Positions 1 to 11,625 of a stretch of 64,000 nucleotides of DNA are shown piece by piece (positions within the stretch are counted from its first letter, which is position 1; every line of letters begins with the position of its first letter). The translations under genes were made by a program, and so were the position numbers. Under the pieces are notes generated by a model that made no database searches, was not told the DNA's origin, and saw nothing but the letters and a program-made list of their open reading frames with translations. This stretch comes from Benincasa hispida (Eukaryota; Streptophyta; Magnoliopsida; Cucurbitales; Cucurbitaceae), in NCBI RefSeq assembly GCF_009727055.1, contig NC_052359.1:25786365-25850364 (forward strand), read 5' to 3'.

Positions 1-830
1 ATTATTTTATAATTGTTATAAAATAACTAGACTTCTAAAATCTATAACAAAGAGATAAGATGCATGCTCACTTAGGGTTAACCATCGAGCAATCCCAATT
101 TTCAATAGAAAATAGGTCGATATCTTGTAAAACGAAGTTACAAGAAAACTCACCTGGCAAGATCTTGGCAAAATGTCAATAAGATGACTAAGGTTAAGGT
201 TTTTAAGTTGACGGTTCATGGAAACCTACTACTTGGAGATGGAGCCGGCGTCTGAGTTAGGTTAAACCAGTTTTATTGAGCATGTGTGAGCGATGTTGGT
301 ATAAATTTGTTTTATCACCTAGACATCGTAGTTAAAAATCCAGTATAAAAGTTATACTCGGATGAATCACCATAGACTTAGATAATGTTTAAGTTGGCCA
401 AAATGTATCGCTCAGTATTTTATACCCTAACTATCTAGAACACTACAACTGGAGAGAAGTAATGTACTTTTAACTCTAGTGTCCTAAGAGTTCACACCGT
501 TGAGATTCATGCTTGGCTTTGGGCCACCCTAGGAGCAGACTCCATTAGAAAGAGTGTTTACATGAGTCAATATCAAGGTGAATATGGGAAATTGTTCATA
601 GTAAGTGGGAGAAAGAAGTGTATCAACACATCCTACAATCTCTTCCATTAAGGTCGCATTGTGAGATTCCTATAATGTGCCTGCATGTCTGCCCTGGAGC
701 GACCTTACCAATCGAGGGCTGTATTATAGGATTCAAAACTCGGAATCTAGAAATTGATAGGGTCTCTCAGGTCCGTTTTCATTCTTATCTTTCCAACTTC
801 GAGGCATAATGATTCCGATCATTGAGGTCT
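1..830 (+). mobile_element. Ty1/copia 5' leader fragment
   Basis: The whole block is diverged but collinear with 40074-40907, which lies just upstream of the copia gag at 41171. Shared landmarks include 'taagttgacggtt', 'agagttcacacc' and 'tgagattcctat'. It is therefore the noncoding leader of a plus-strand copia element cut off by the window start. No gag follows; the sequence passes into a minus-strand copia leader. The small open frame at 618-809 has no support as a gene. Confidence 0.6.
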
Positions 831-1134
831 AAATGGAGCCCAATTGATCAACGCAAGTTGGCACGGTCAACGAAGGCATGGGGCGGGTCGAGTCGAATGG
901 AACTCGTAGATAGGCGTGCGCGAGCAGGCGGGCGCCAAATTTGGAGCTGTCCTCTTTCCCGGAACCGAGCAATTACAGCCTAATTTAAAATTTCTACAAG
1001 AAATTTAAAGAAAAACAATGCGAAAATCATAATAAATCCACTTTAGTACACATTTCATTCAACATTTGAATAGAAAAGAAAAAACTACCCACTAAAAGCA
1101 ATTGAGCGTAATTAAAGCATGCTCTGATACCACA
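831..1134 (-). mobile_element. Copia leader with primer binding site, minus strand
   Basis: AT-rich noncoding DNA that ends on its right side in the complement of TGGTATCAGAGC (1121-1132), the initiator tRNA-Met primer binding site used by many plant copia and Tekay elements. Two bases separate it from the LTR that starts at 1135. The block is the start of the internal region of a minus-strand copia element; its gag side is missing. Confidence 0.55.
1121..1132 (-). promoter_or_regulatory. tRNA-Met primer binding site
   Basis: Twelve bases whose reverse complement is TGGTATCAGAGC, placed two bases from an LTR edge. This is the standard position and sequence for minus-strand DNA priming by initiator tRNA-Met. 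Confidence 0.75.
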
Positions 1135-2964
1135 TGATGGAACACGAGACATACGCAGCGGAATAATGATCTAATTACACTCTAATTGCTTTTAATTAAA
1201 AGGAAATTAGCATGCAAATGAAGGAAAACAGTAAATTAATAGGGATAGGATACAACCTTTGTAGCTCCCGAAAAATTCTTTTCCTCGCTGAATCTCGACC
1301 CGAACTTTTCGGACAAAAACTAGAGCTGACCTACTATCCTCTGGACTCAGAACTGGGTTGTGGGACCCAATGGATGAAGAACCCGAGAGAGAGGAAGAGA
1401 TAGAAAAAGAAAATGGAATTTTGGGTTGGGTTCGGGTTTTGAATCACTAAAAAATAGTGATTTTTCCAGCACAAATTTAGAAAACATTTTTGGCAAAAAT
1501 GGAATTATCCAACAAAAGTTTGGATTTTCCCACTAACTTTAGTCAAAGGGCAAAATAGTCATTTTGTCAAAGTCAAACTTTGACTGAAAAGTCAATATTT
1601 TGACTTTTTATGATTTTTTCCGTGTTGACTAATCTTGACCTCCCGAGCATGAATCCACATTATTTTCTTGAAATTCAAATCACATTTGAATATAAGATCG
1701 GTCAAAGTTTGATTTTTCAAAGTCAAAAGTCAACTCTTTTACTTTTTACATCTTTGACCATTTCCATTATTTCCAAGCTTCCGAATATGAATGTATTCAT
1801 ATTCTAGATATTTAAATCACATTTAAATATAATAGCTGTATCTCTAAACTGAAAAAACCGACCACTATATCACATATACTTGTTGGTTTCTCTCTCTTCA
1901 CCTAATTCGAACAATTCGAATCATTCTATCATACTGTTCTAAGTTTATTCCATATGAGCTAGTAGGGGAACCTAATGGACTTATAGATCATGGGCTCCAA
2001 CGATCCAAGATTAGCTAGCTAAAACTCTTTTAAACGGAACTAATCAACATTCGTTAACTAACTAGTCATTCCACTATAGTCCTGTAGTTGCACTTCCCTC
2101 ACTATAGATATATTTGTGGCCATTTGATATAACCATGATTAGTAAGCTAACTTTTCACACGTTGTTCGTAATCTCGGCTGGGTCATAAAAACCGTTTTAA
2201 CCCCAAGACTACATCTTATTCCTTAAGTTCCATTGATCCTCAATGAACAATTGATTTAAGGTCCAACCTATAAACCGAACCCTTCTCGGGCCAAGGAAAG
2301 GGTGGGGCCCCTTGTTAAGATTTGGATTCAGTACTAAAGGGAACAACCTATCTACTACCCCTATAATGGGTAGGAGTGAATTCCGTCTTGCACCCTATGT
2401 TCCCAGCTATCCACCTGATCTTACCCCTGAAATGGGAGGCTTATTGGGCAAGTGATAATGAGCTGCCCTCACCTATGCAAATCTAAGGATCATTCCGAGT
2501 GAATAGGAGTTCATAGTTAGCTTAGGATTAAGATTAAGTTACCTTGATCATCAATTAACGAAATAGACAGTTTTATACATAAAACGGCATTTTAGAACGT
2601 AAAAAGTGATTATTTCATTGTTCAGTCTTATGTAAACTTTTTACATAGGAAACCCCCAGTTTCATGTCTCCATATGAACGATTTAGGATTACATCGTTTG
2701 TACTAACTACAAAATGGGTCGCATCTATAGTGTCCCTGAATAAGGTATCCAACCTTATTCATATACTATAGACCATTTTGGCTATATATTTGAACTTGAT
2801 CCACATTTTATGTCACTTCATACAGTTCAAACTACATTAAATAGCCTCAAGACCTTAGTTTATTGGATTCAAGATTACAATTTCAATAAAAATTTTATCG
2901 AAAAACAAAACAGAATATGTTTATCAATTTACAAACTACGAGTTTTAGGACATAAAATGCAACA
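1135..2964 (-). mobile_element. Copia LTR (1.83 kb), minus strand
   Basis: On the minus strand it opens TGTTGC and closes CCATCA next to the primer binding site, so it reads as a 5' LTR. The first bases (TGTCCTAAAACTCGTAGTTT on the minus strand) match the start of the copia LTR at 44671 (TGTCCTAA...CTCGTAGTTTGTAAA). Purine-rich sequence lies just outside the right edge (2965-2990), as beside a 3' LTR, so a recombinant LTR-internal-LTR array is possible. No open frame inside is credible as a gene. Confidence 0.65.
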
Positions 2965-3430
2965 TCCCCAAGGGGGCCTTTCCGAAAAATAAATTGAAGC
3001 TCTCAAAATAAGCCCTAAAAATGCCTCCCTTTTCAATTTCGGAACAACACTTCTTTTATAACTAGCAATCACAGCATTACGACGTTGTCCTATTTTCAGA
3101 AGCACTCGGGTCTCCAGTGTGGTCGGGCAGTGTTGCAATGCTTGCATGACGCTGCCCTACCTACAATCTTCACCTTTTCTTCATATTTTCGGCCTTGATC
3201 ATTGTCCTAGGTCAAAGTTGTGACCTTCTTGGGGTATTTTGGCCATAAATCCTAAAAAATTTCTTGTTCCAGTCCAATTGCTTGATTTTCAAAAATTAAA
3301 CATAAAAAAAGTCAAAGATCTCATATTAAGCATAAAACTGACTAAATTCTAAGCCCAAAGAATGCACTTTTGCAGTGCGTATCACATGCACAAGCCGCAT
3401 CACCTATGACATCCTTGCCCATGTGCGCGC
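2965..3430. other. Unassigned interval
   Basis: Between a copia LTR and an Athila-like LTR. I see no recognisable element, RNA gene or plausible protein. The minus-strand frame at 2929-3147 crosses the LTR edge and looks like chance. Confidence 0.5.
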
Positions 3431-5382
3431 TGATGACGGGCAAAAATGCACGTCATTATAGGCCTTTTATTTAGAATTATGAGGACTATTAATTAGAATA
3501 TGCGGCGATTATGTTCAGAATTCATGAGAAAACGAGTTTGCATCGATCATCATTAAGAATCTCAGTTAACCCACTATTATGCGTTATTATACGTTCAATT
3601 GTTTATTTTTGTAGCAACCGCAGAAAGCGATTGCATGCACGGAAGCCAGGATATTGCAAAGACGACTGCATGCGGGGAACCTCTCCATTGTAGAGGCAAA
3701 CGTATACGTTCAACGCATGGATGTTGCATCCATCACATAGAAGTTGCGGCCATCGAGCAAATACGGTCATCGTAGAGAGATTGCGGCTACATAATGATAA
3801 TCATAATAAAAGGGCATACATTGGGATTATCAAAAGGTAATGTTGACATTCCACCTACCACGCCGTTAACAGTAGAGATTCAGAAAAGGACCATCGCGCT
3901 GCGAATGTCAGATTCAGAGCAGATCCATAAATGCTGTCGGCGATCAAGCTCTATAAATAGAAGACATTGAGTAGAATTTCAAATCATCCAAGTTTCTACC
4001 CTCAGGTGGATCCTTGTGATCCAGATGAAAGCGTGAGAAGATAGCTTGAGAGTTCTTCATCCTCTCAACCATTCCGAGTGACGACCGGAGCCTTCCCCGG
4101 AGTTAGATCTTGAAAGAGTCTACTCCACCGACCATCCATTGCACCATCGACAGCCTTGACACACTTCTGCTGGAAGCAAGAAATTACTTCTAGCTGGCCC
4201 TCCATTTTTCTTCTTTCCTTGTATTGTATTACATTATGCTTTAAGAGATTAATACATTTTGTGATCAATGCATTTCTATATTTTCCATCGATTCTATCTC
4301 CATTTTCTTTTACTTAGCATCCTTTACTTTCGTTGCATCACTGAGTAAGATTGTTAGAGTATCACATACTTAATCATGTGACATAGGAATATGAAGCATG
4401 TAGCAAACCACCAGGAGGTGTACGTTGTGCGAGTGTTGTGAGAAAACCTTATTTACTTAGTGTGAAGCTGTAGTAACGCTTGTCTATAAGTGGACACAAT
4501 GCTTGTCTATGAGTAGAATCAACAGCAACTAACTGCCCGAGAGGGTAAGTGCTTGGTCGCATTAAGCAATGTAAGCAAGTGTTCACTAGAGATAGGAATA
4601 ATCTTACGTCAGCCAGGTTTATGCGATTACCTTGTCTTATGAGTGCATCATTCATCATTTAGGCATACTTGGGAGAGTAGTCTAGAAAAACCAAATCTAA
4701 GTCTCAGGAGAGCGGATTGGATCGTATAAGCAAGAATGGAGAACTTAGGAATAAGCTCTATTTGCTACTACACAGCGTATGCACCCTTTAAGTAGGATAT
4801 GGTGGTGTGCGGCCATCTTGCTTATGTGTGAGAGCATGTGAGTGGGATATAGAGACTTAGAAATAGACTTCTTGACACTATCCCATTTACATCGCATGCG
4901 TTTACAACAAGTGTGTATAGCATGATTTTATAGCTTGTGTTGGCTGGGGTTGCCCTTGCGATCAAGCTTAGTGTTGCACTGAAGAAATCCTCACCTTTTC
5001 ATCTATTTATCCATGCATTTTACTACACATTAACGGTTTCCGCGTCTCTACCTCTCAGTCATACTTCCACTGCTTAGTCTTTTAGTTAGGAGTAGGAGTA
5101 GTGCTTAGCCCATAACCCTCATCATTCTTTTATTTATTTGCCACAAACACATTACCGAATACCATTTAGCTACAAGTCCCTGAGTTCGACCTCGGATCAC
5201 CCGAAAAACTTACGATCTCGTTATACTTGGCGAGAGCGCAAGAAAACTTGTGACAGGAATGGTCATTGCATATAAGATTAACGCATACTTTCCATTCCAA
5301 CGCATGACCATCGATGCATGAGAACAAACACGTAACTTAAAACATGCATCGCATAATTGTGTTCACCAAATTTACATCATCA
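3431..5382 (+). mobile_element. Athila-like LTR, family D (1.95 kb)
   Basis: Starts TGATGACGGGC and ends CATCATCA, six bases before an Asp-type primer binding site, so it is a 5' LTR. The first 28 bases form an inverted repeat (ATGACG..GC / GC..CGTCAT). A TATA box lies at 3951-3960. Near the end are 'gttcgacctcgg' and 'caagaaaacttgtga', words that recur in every Athila-like LTR of the window. The last 530 bp recur at 13125-13656. Confidence 0.75.
3951..3960 (+). promoter_or_regulatory. LTR TATA box
   Basis: CTATAAATAG in the middle of the family-D LTR, where the U3/R boundary is expected. Equivalent TATA boxes occur in the other LTR families of this window. Confidence 0.6.
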
Positions 5383-5388
5383 AGTTTT

Positions 5389-5406
5389 TGGCGCTGTTGA
5401 CAGGAG
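5389..5406 (+). promoter_or_regulatory. Asp-type primer binding site
   Basis: TGGCGCTGTTGACAGGAG differs at a few positions from the TGGCGCCGTTGCCGGGGA motif typical of plant Athila/Tat elements. It is separated from the LTR end by AGTTTT, the same spacer seen at the minus-strand site at 29682-29699. Confidence 0.7.
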
Positions 5407-6170
5407 TTAATAGTTTGTTGATTTTTGTGTTTTCGTAGACAACCTTTTTACCTTGGGAGTATTATAGCTTGTGCGACCAAGTTGCAAACGATATTGAAGT
5501 GTAGGCGATGGTCGAAAGCCAGTATTAACACCAAGATAGAAGGGCAATTAGTCGCATGAGCTGAAGATAGTTCTAAGCACATGGTGGCCAACATGCACCC
5601 AACAATTGCCAGAATTTCTAATGGTCAGGGCGAGCCTCTTGACCTAAGCAGTTGAGAGCAATCTCTTACATGGAAGACTCCTTGCGGTGACATCATTCTA
5701 ATTTCTCCAGGGACGTCTTCTACTCTATCTTTACCTCGCTTTCATAGTTAGTTTATTTTTATTGTTATTTTGGATATGCGGCTGCTTCCTTGGTTGTGGT
5801 GCGTTTTCTCCTTGTATGTGCGACAATAATTCTCCTCAGTGCGCAATACAATGGAAGATTTCCTTCCATCCTTCAACGTATGGCTTCGATCGCATGAAGT
5901 CTAAAGCATGGTCACAAGTGTATTCTACTCAAGGTCCTTTTCTTGTTATCTTTTATGCATTATCCTTTTGAAATTCTCTTTGTCTGATTACTTCCCTTTG
6001 CAATGCATCTATGATCGTATGTATAATTTACTACATCCGCTAACTAAACATCGCAAGGCTAACCTTACTTTTAATAGCTTCTTCAAAATTTGACAGTCTA
6101 AGTTTTATTATGTGCAAATCTCTGTTCAAACATTTGCTACCGCATTCCTATTGAGTTTGTCTTTAGCTTT

Positions 6171-6208
6171 GCGGTGAGAGCGTTGCCAACCTCTAAGTTT
6201 GGGGGTGG
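6171..6208 (+). promoter_or_regulatory. Hairpin plus internal polypurine tract
   Basis: GCGGTG and CGTTGC flank an AGAG loop (6171-6186); pairing needs G-U wobbles, so it is sensible only as RNA. AAGTTTGGGGGTGG follows at 6195-6208. The same order occurs at 28356-28393 and 47557-47594 on the minus strand. Confidence 0.5.
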
Positions 6209-6282
6209 CAGCGATCCCAGAGAAATGCATTCACTACAATGCAATGTCATTCAAAAAAAGAAAATTGAGAATAACAACTCCA

Positions 6283-6555
6283 CTGTCAACACAAAGGGAA
6301 ACCCATGCTGATAAAAGTAAGTTGTGAAAGGCGCTTACCCGTAGTTGGATGTCTGCATGACACCCGTGGGGGCAAGCCAAAGTGAAAGTAAGTCACCCGG
6401 ATCAATGCATAAGCACAACTCCTCTGTCTGGTGCAAGCCAAATTAAGCAAGTCAAGAGTTGAGTTGATTATGGCACGCAACCGAAGTTGGCTATCCGCAT
6501 GACAAACGTGAGGCCAAGTCAAAACGAAGAGCGTAACCAGGTTCAACGCCACATT
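6283..6555 (+). repeat. Two-unit 3' cassette of Athila-like elements
   Basis: Two diverged units about 133 bp apart, each built on 'agttgg.t.tc.gcatgaca' and 'gtg.gg.caag.caaa'. The same units occur on the minus strand at 27979-28186 and 47236-47418. The cassette lies between the internal and LTR-adjacent polypurine tracts in the complete copies. Confidence 0.65.
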
Positions 6556-7517
6556 CGAATAAGAAATCGCAAAGCTTTGAATTGTTTCAACGAATGCATG
6601 CTTAAAAGCTACACGTAAAGTTGCGGGGAATGAATAAAACGTTTTTTAGCAGGGGCTTGCTGAATTTAAGCTTACAAAAGATCTCTTTGAGGAAGTGGCC
6701 GAAGTGGAGGAGAGCATTGCTGCCATGGTTAGAGGTATGAGTAAATTATATTCTGAGAGGCTGGTCACCACAAAGGAAAGCCAGAGGGTGAATATTGAAT
6801 TTTTTGAGTATAACGCATTGTCACACCCCGCCCTAGACCACCCTCTTAGCCTAGAGAAGGGCGTGATTGTAGCAGTTATCAACCCTTTGGCTGACACTTA
6901 CTGCCTGATAACTCTTGCAGAATAACTCTGATATCAAGATATAATTTATATATATAGCGGAATGTCTTTAGGCCCACAATTTATTAATTTAGAAACATAA
7001 CATATTTAGAGTCATTACAACACTAGATTTACAAGTCCGAAAACCCACAAACCCTAGTCCCTATATGACCAACAATAACATGTGTACAATATTAATAGTA
7101 ACCACCTAAACAAACGGGTTACAAAACTCTTTATCCTTTAGTGGCAAAGCAGTTGCAGAGCCATCTTTAGAGGATTTGACTGCTACCTGAAGGGGGGGGG
7201 AAGAAAACATTTGAAAATGGGGTGAGCTAAGATAATTGATTCTCATGGAAAATCTCAATAAAGAGTTTAACTGAAATATAAGCTTCTACAGTACTTGTAC
7301 TGCAGCATAAACATTTTCCAAGCATAAAACATATAAAGCTATTTTAATTATAAAACAGTAAAACTATTTCACAGTTCAAAGTAACCCCATTGTGGGTAAA
7401 ACAATCCCAACACCAACTATTAGTCAAGAGAGAACCCTTTTGCTCAATCTCTGACTCCAACTACCTACGTGCACGTGGCCACACTAAGTACCGTCATACC
7501 TTAGGTACTTCTGTTCA

Positions 7518-7653
7518 GATCCCTTCTCAAACATCCTTCAGTATCTGGTTGGTTTGGTACCTTCTCAAACGTCCTTCAGTACTAATAGATACCTTCTCAA
7601 ATGTCCTTCAGTATCTAGTTGGGCGGATACCTTCTCAAATGTCCTTCGGTATC
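7518..7653 (-). repeat. LTR minisatellite, 4 units
   Basis: Four 27-28-bp units (7518, 7556, 7588, 7626) of the pattern GATAC-CTTCTCAAATGTCCTTCAG-TATC, about 35 bp apart. Each unit begins and ends with complementary pentamers. The homologous arrays are at 54329-54501 (5 units) and 61878-62011 (4 units). Confidence 0.8.
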
Positions 7654-8340
7654 GCATTTAAAGTAAAAATAGTCATAAATGACTTTCTCTTTAAAGCATG
7701 TAAAGTATAAAACATATAAAAACATGGCTTTAAAGGTACTAACGCATGCTACACATATAAATAGCTTTTTAACAACTTATCACATATGCATGCATTTAAA
7801 ACATAATTCATAGCTTGCTTGGAAATCACATTGTACAACTAGTTGGCATGAGAATATTCTTCTTTAAAACATGCTTTCTATAACACGTTGTAATCAAACA
7901 TTTAAGCAAATGTTTTAGTCAAAACGTTTTAGCCACTCACCTTGGTTACTTAGGAGCTTTTCACTCTAGTAGCTCCCTTTTCTACCCCGGGCTCCCTTTT
8001 CACCCCTAGAATCCAGATTCAACTTACAACTTAGATTACTCATAGTTCTAAACCTTATTTTGAGACACTTCCTTATTCTAAAATATCTCAGAAGCTTACC
8101 CTAAAATATGAGCTCAGAACTCCTCGTGGTTTGGCCGGAATCACAGAATCTTCAAGACTAGCCCAGGCTGATCCGACAGCCTGACCCTTCTGTCTTCTTC
8201 TTAGTTTCCAACCCGATCCCTTTGAGCTTTTCTTCTGGCAGCCCTACCCTGAAAACTAGACTTTCAGAGATTTCAGGTATCTTTGTAATCACTCCAAAGC
8301 ACGAGTAAATTGGGAGAACTCCTCATCCCAAGTTGATGCG

Positions 8341-8378
8341 CTGTCTCTTATACACATCTAGATGTGTATAAGAGACAG
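8341..8378. other. Tn5/Nextera mosaic-end junction (assembly artefact)
   Basis: CTGTCTCTTATACACATCT followed at once by its reverse complement, a 38-bp perfect palindrome. This is two Tn5 mosaic ends back to back, the internal junction sequence of Nextera mate-pair libraries. It interrupts LTR sequence that is continuous in the homologous LTR near 53620-53650. It is not a biological feature. Confidence 0.95.
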
Positions 8379-8515
8379 GTCCTCTTTAGACCTCACTGTC
8401 CAATGCGTCCCCTATGTCTAACGCACGGATTTGGCTCCAACGCAAGGTTTGCTCAACTTTCCCACTCTTTTTACGGTATTTATGAATTTTGAACTAAAAA
8501 TGAAGTCTCTTGGAT

Positions 8516-8526
8516 CTATTTATAGG
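8516..8526 (-). promoter_or_regulatory. LTR TATA box, minus strand
   Basis: Reverse complement CCTATAAATAG, at the same place as 53528-53538 and 61078-61088 in the homologous LTRs. Confidence 0.65.
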
Positions 8527-9611
8527 CATCCAAACCTTCTCTGGAGTTGACACAACCTACTTGGCTACATGGCCAAGTGTCTCCTCCTCACCTCATCAAC
8601 GCAAAGTTGTGGTCATGGCAAGCTAAGTGTCTTCTTCCCACCTTGATAATGCATGGGCCTCCAATCTAATTCCACCACCTTAAATTCTTAAGGCTTAAGG
8701 ATTTCCTCCCAAGAAGACACATGGTTTTGATGATGTTATCCTGATGATTTCATCCTTATATGCGTCCAACCCTTGGTTGCTCAATGCCTAGTTCAAAAGC
8801 AATGCATAGCCCCTACTCAACGCATAGCAAGCCAATTCACTACCATTACAATTCAATTTAGCCATCGTAAGAAGCTAACCATCACCAACGCATAGGGTGA
8901 CCATCCATCCTCGATGCATAGCTCACTCGCAAGGCTTTTGGCATGGGCGCATGGTGCTGGTCACCAACGCATAGACGCACTACATAGGTTTGTTGCTCGA
9001 TGCATGGGTGTGATTGGCCGCTTGGCACATGGGCATGCTTGGCCGCATGGCTGTGCGTGGCGTCTGAATGCTTGGCCGGGTGCTTAGGCGAATGGGAGTG
9101 CTGCTTCGACGCATGGGTGTGTGGTGCTTGTTGGCCATCACTTGCTCGCTTGCTCGGCTCCATGGAAGCAAGGCATGGGCTGCGCGCTTGGCTTTACGGC
9201 AGGGAACTTCGACGCATGGCATAGCTACTCGACAGAGGCGCTCAATGCGTGGGGTGTGGCCGCTCGGCAGTGCGTGCAATGCACGGGTGCATCCACTCGA
9301 CGCATTGATAGGGCGTCTGGCCGAAGCTATTCGTCGCATGGCCTGGCGCTGGCCTAGGCTGCTCGACGCATGGCCTGGCCTACCCGTGTGCCTTCCAATG
9401 CATCATCACATGCCTTCACCAACAATCCTCCCAACGCATTAATACGACCCTTCCAACATATCATCACACTAATTTCCATACTTAGCCAAATTTTCCTCTT
9501 TTGTTCTATTTTCTCTCTACCATTCCATACTAGATTTAACATCAACCTACTTATCACACAAATTTCAATACGGACATACTTAAGTAGAAAAATTAGGATT
9601 CGGGGTTCACA

Positions 9612-9630
9612 TTTACCTCCCCCTTATAAA
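9612..9630 (-). promoter_or_regulatory. Polypurine tract of minus Tekay element
   Basis: On the minus strand a run of A and G ending GGGGGAGGTAAA directly precedes the LTR start TGTGAACC. The plus-strand element has the matching tract at 60182-60197. Confidence 0.7.
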
Positions 9631-10719
9631 AATTTCGTCCTCAAAATTTCGCTACAAGTTCGTCAATTAAACAACTTCGGATACTTGTTTCTGATTTGCT
9701 CTTCGACTTCAAATGTTGCTTCTTCCGTATTATGGTTTCGCCATAGCACCTTTACCAATGGAATTGTCTTATTCCTCAAGATCTAATTTTCTTTATCAAG
9801 AATCTCCACTGGTTCTTCTTTATAAGAAAAATTCTATTTCAACTTTATCGGTTGCTCAGGCAACACATGATCGGATCTGGCACATACTTTTTAAGCATTG
9901 CCACATGAAACACATCATGAATACAAGATAACTCTGAAGGTAAATCCAATCGATATGCCATTGGGCCAACTCTTTCTATTATCTCATAAGGTCCAATATA
10001 TCTCGGGCTTAATTTTCCTTTCCTATCGAACCTGAGTATTCTCTTCCACGGAGATAACTTCAGAAATACTTTGTCACCAACTTCAAACTCTAATTCTCTT
10101 CTTCGCTTATCAGCGTAACTCTTTTGCCTATCCCGAGCCGCTTTAAGATTATCTCTTATAATCTTAACGCTGTCTGATGTCTGTTTTACAAGTTCCGGAC
10201 CTAGTAATTTCCTTTCACCAACTTCATTCCAGCATATTGGAGTTCTACATAGCCTACCATATAGTGCCTCATACGGTGCCATTCCGATACTCGAATGATA
10301 ACTGTTGTTATACGCAAATTCAATTAACGATAGATACGTATCCCAACTGTCTTTGAATTGCTATATACATGCTCTCAGCATGTCTTCTAGTGTCTAAATT
10401 GTCCGCTTAGACTGACCATCTGTCTGTGGATGAAAAGCGGTACTAAAATATAAGTTGGTCCCCATAGCTTTCTGCAAACTAGGCCAAAACTTTGATGTAA
10501 TATAGAGTCTCGGTCTGATACAATTGAAACTGGAGCTCCAAACTGACTCACAACTCAATCAACATACAGCTTAGCTAATTGGTCTAGGGTATAAGTAACT
10601 TTAACAGGTAAAAACTTAGCTGTTTTGGTCAATCTATCCACAATTACCCATATACCATCATAGCTCGCTGGTGTCTTAGGTAATCCAAGCAGAAAATCCA
10701 TCGTAATATACTCCCATTT
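9631..10719 (-). pseudogene. Integrase core, C-terminus and chromodomain (Tekay)
   Basis: End of pol of the minus chromovirus. The frame at 9845-10282 begins at [10 protein letters not shown] and includes the GPY/F-type region ([20 protein letters not shown]). Downstream, out of frame, the chromodomain-like end appears as EEPVEIL, then [14 protein letters not shown], then EEATFEVEEQIRNKYPKLF. Upstream, the core with VDRLTK and SDRD lies in broken frames. Where the third catalytic residue is expected the codon reads AAG (QSKRTI) rather than glutamate, as in the plus-strand copy at 59399. A stop (TAG) near 10717 separates it from the next frame. In life it would insert the element, and the chromodomain is thought to steer insertion to heterochromatin. 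Not functional here. Confidence 0.85.
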
Positions 10720-11625
10720 CTATTCTGGTACTGTGAATGGATTAAGTAATCCTACTGGCCTTTGTCTTTCTGGTTTAACTTGTTGACATATTAGACACTT
10801 GTCAACATACTCCGCTATTTCTCTTTTCATACCAGGCCACCAATACGATTTCTTTAATATTCTGTACATCTTCATACTGCTTGGATGCATAGTATAGGCT
10901 GAACTATGTGCCTCCTCTAGAATAGCTTGTTTAAGTGCTAAATCCTGAGGTACGCATATCCTACCTTCTTTTAATAGCACCTTATCAGCTCTTAATTGGC
11001 AGTCTGTCCTCAATCCTTTATCTACTTCTTCAGCTAACTTCTGAAGATCAGAATCCTTTAACTGTTCACGTAAAATATCTTCTACGACTGTAGGACGCAC
11101 TTGAAATGAAGCTAGTAACCCTCCTTTTTGACCGATTGATAATGCTACCATAGTATTATACAATTCATGAATCAGTGTACCCTTCACTGAATTAATACTA
11201 GCTTTAGTTGATCTGGTTTTTCGACTTAAAGCATCAGCTACCACATTTACCTTACCTGGGTGATAATCAATTGTGCAGCCATAGTCTCTGATCAACTCGA
11301 GCCATCTTCTCTCTCTCAAGTTTAGCTCCTTCTGATCAAAGATATGTTTTAGACTTTTATGATTTGTGAATATATGACACCGCTCACCAAACAGATAATG
11401 TCTCCACAACTTTAGGGCTAACACAACTGCTGCTAATTCCAAATCATGTGTAGGGTAATTACATTCATGTTTCTTTAACTGTCGATAAGCATAAGCTACT
11501 ACCTTTCCCTCCTGTATCAACACACATCCTAACCCTTGTCGGGATGCATCACAATAAACCTCAAATTCTTCACCTAGTTTAAGTAGAGTCAATACTGGTG
11601 CTGACACTAACCTCTGTTTCAGCAC
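10720..11625 (-). pseudogene. RNase H and integrase zinc-binding domain (Tekay)
   Basis: An unbroken 301-residue frame. The N-terminal half is RT-linked RNase H ([14 protein letters not shown] at residues 24-37, then the ATHDLE-like [15 protein letters not shown] and [11 protein letters not shown]). It is followed by the linker [17 protein letters not shown]. The C-terminal part is the integrase zinc finger: [11 protein letters not shown] gives the two histidines and [14 protein letters not shown] the two cysteines. The frame stops just before the integrase core. The methionine start is arbitrary, since the domain belongs to a long pol polyprotein. Confidence 0.85.

Larger units (their letters stand above)
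5383..6818 (+). mobile_element. Internal region of a gag/pol-less Athila-like element
   Basis: Follows the family-D LTR and its primer binding site. The 0.8 kb between the primer site and the internal polypurine tract has no gag or pol similarity on either strand. It carries the 3' module also found in the two minus-strand relatives: hairpin and polypurine tract (6171-6208), then a two-unit repeat (6283-6555). The LTR-adjacent polypurine tract and 3' LTR are missing because a Tekay LTR begins at 6819. Open frames such as 5762-5971 and 6695-6925 look like chance. A large non-autonomous (LARD-like) element is the simplest reading; a deleted autonomous copy is possible. Confidence 0.55.
6819..9611 (-). 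mobile_element. Tekay-type LTR (T1), 3' LTR of the minus element
   Basis: On the plus strand it runs TGTCACACCCCGCC to GGGGTTCACA; on its own strand TGTGAACCCCG to GTGTGACA, matching the 3' LTR at 60198-62719. It abuts the polypurine tract at 9612-9630, so it is the 3' LTR of the minus-strand chromovirus to its right. It holds a minisatellite (7518-7653), a pyrimidine/CAG motif (about 7178-7205), a TATA box (8516-8526), and a GC-rich stretch rich in 'cgcatgg' (8880-9440). A Tn5 adapter artefact is embedded at 8341-8378. Frames at 8980-9442 are products of the GC-rich repeats, not genes. Confidence 0.85.

Noticed and set aside
6646..6925. Overlapping 76-83-residue frames on opposite strands
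   Set aside because: They cross the boundary between the Athila-like remnant and the Tekay LTR (6819), so cannot be an ancestral gene.
8980..9442. Several overlapping frames of 74-138 residues on both strands
   Set aside because: They lie in a GC-rich, stop-poor LTR segment with repeated 'cgcatgg' words, and no frame shows a protein domain.
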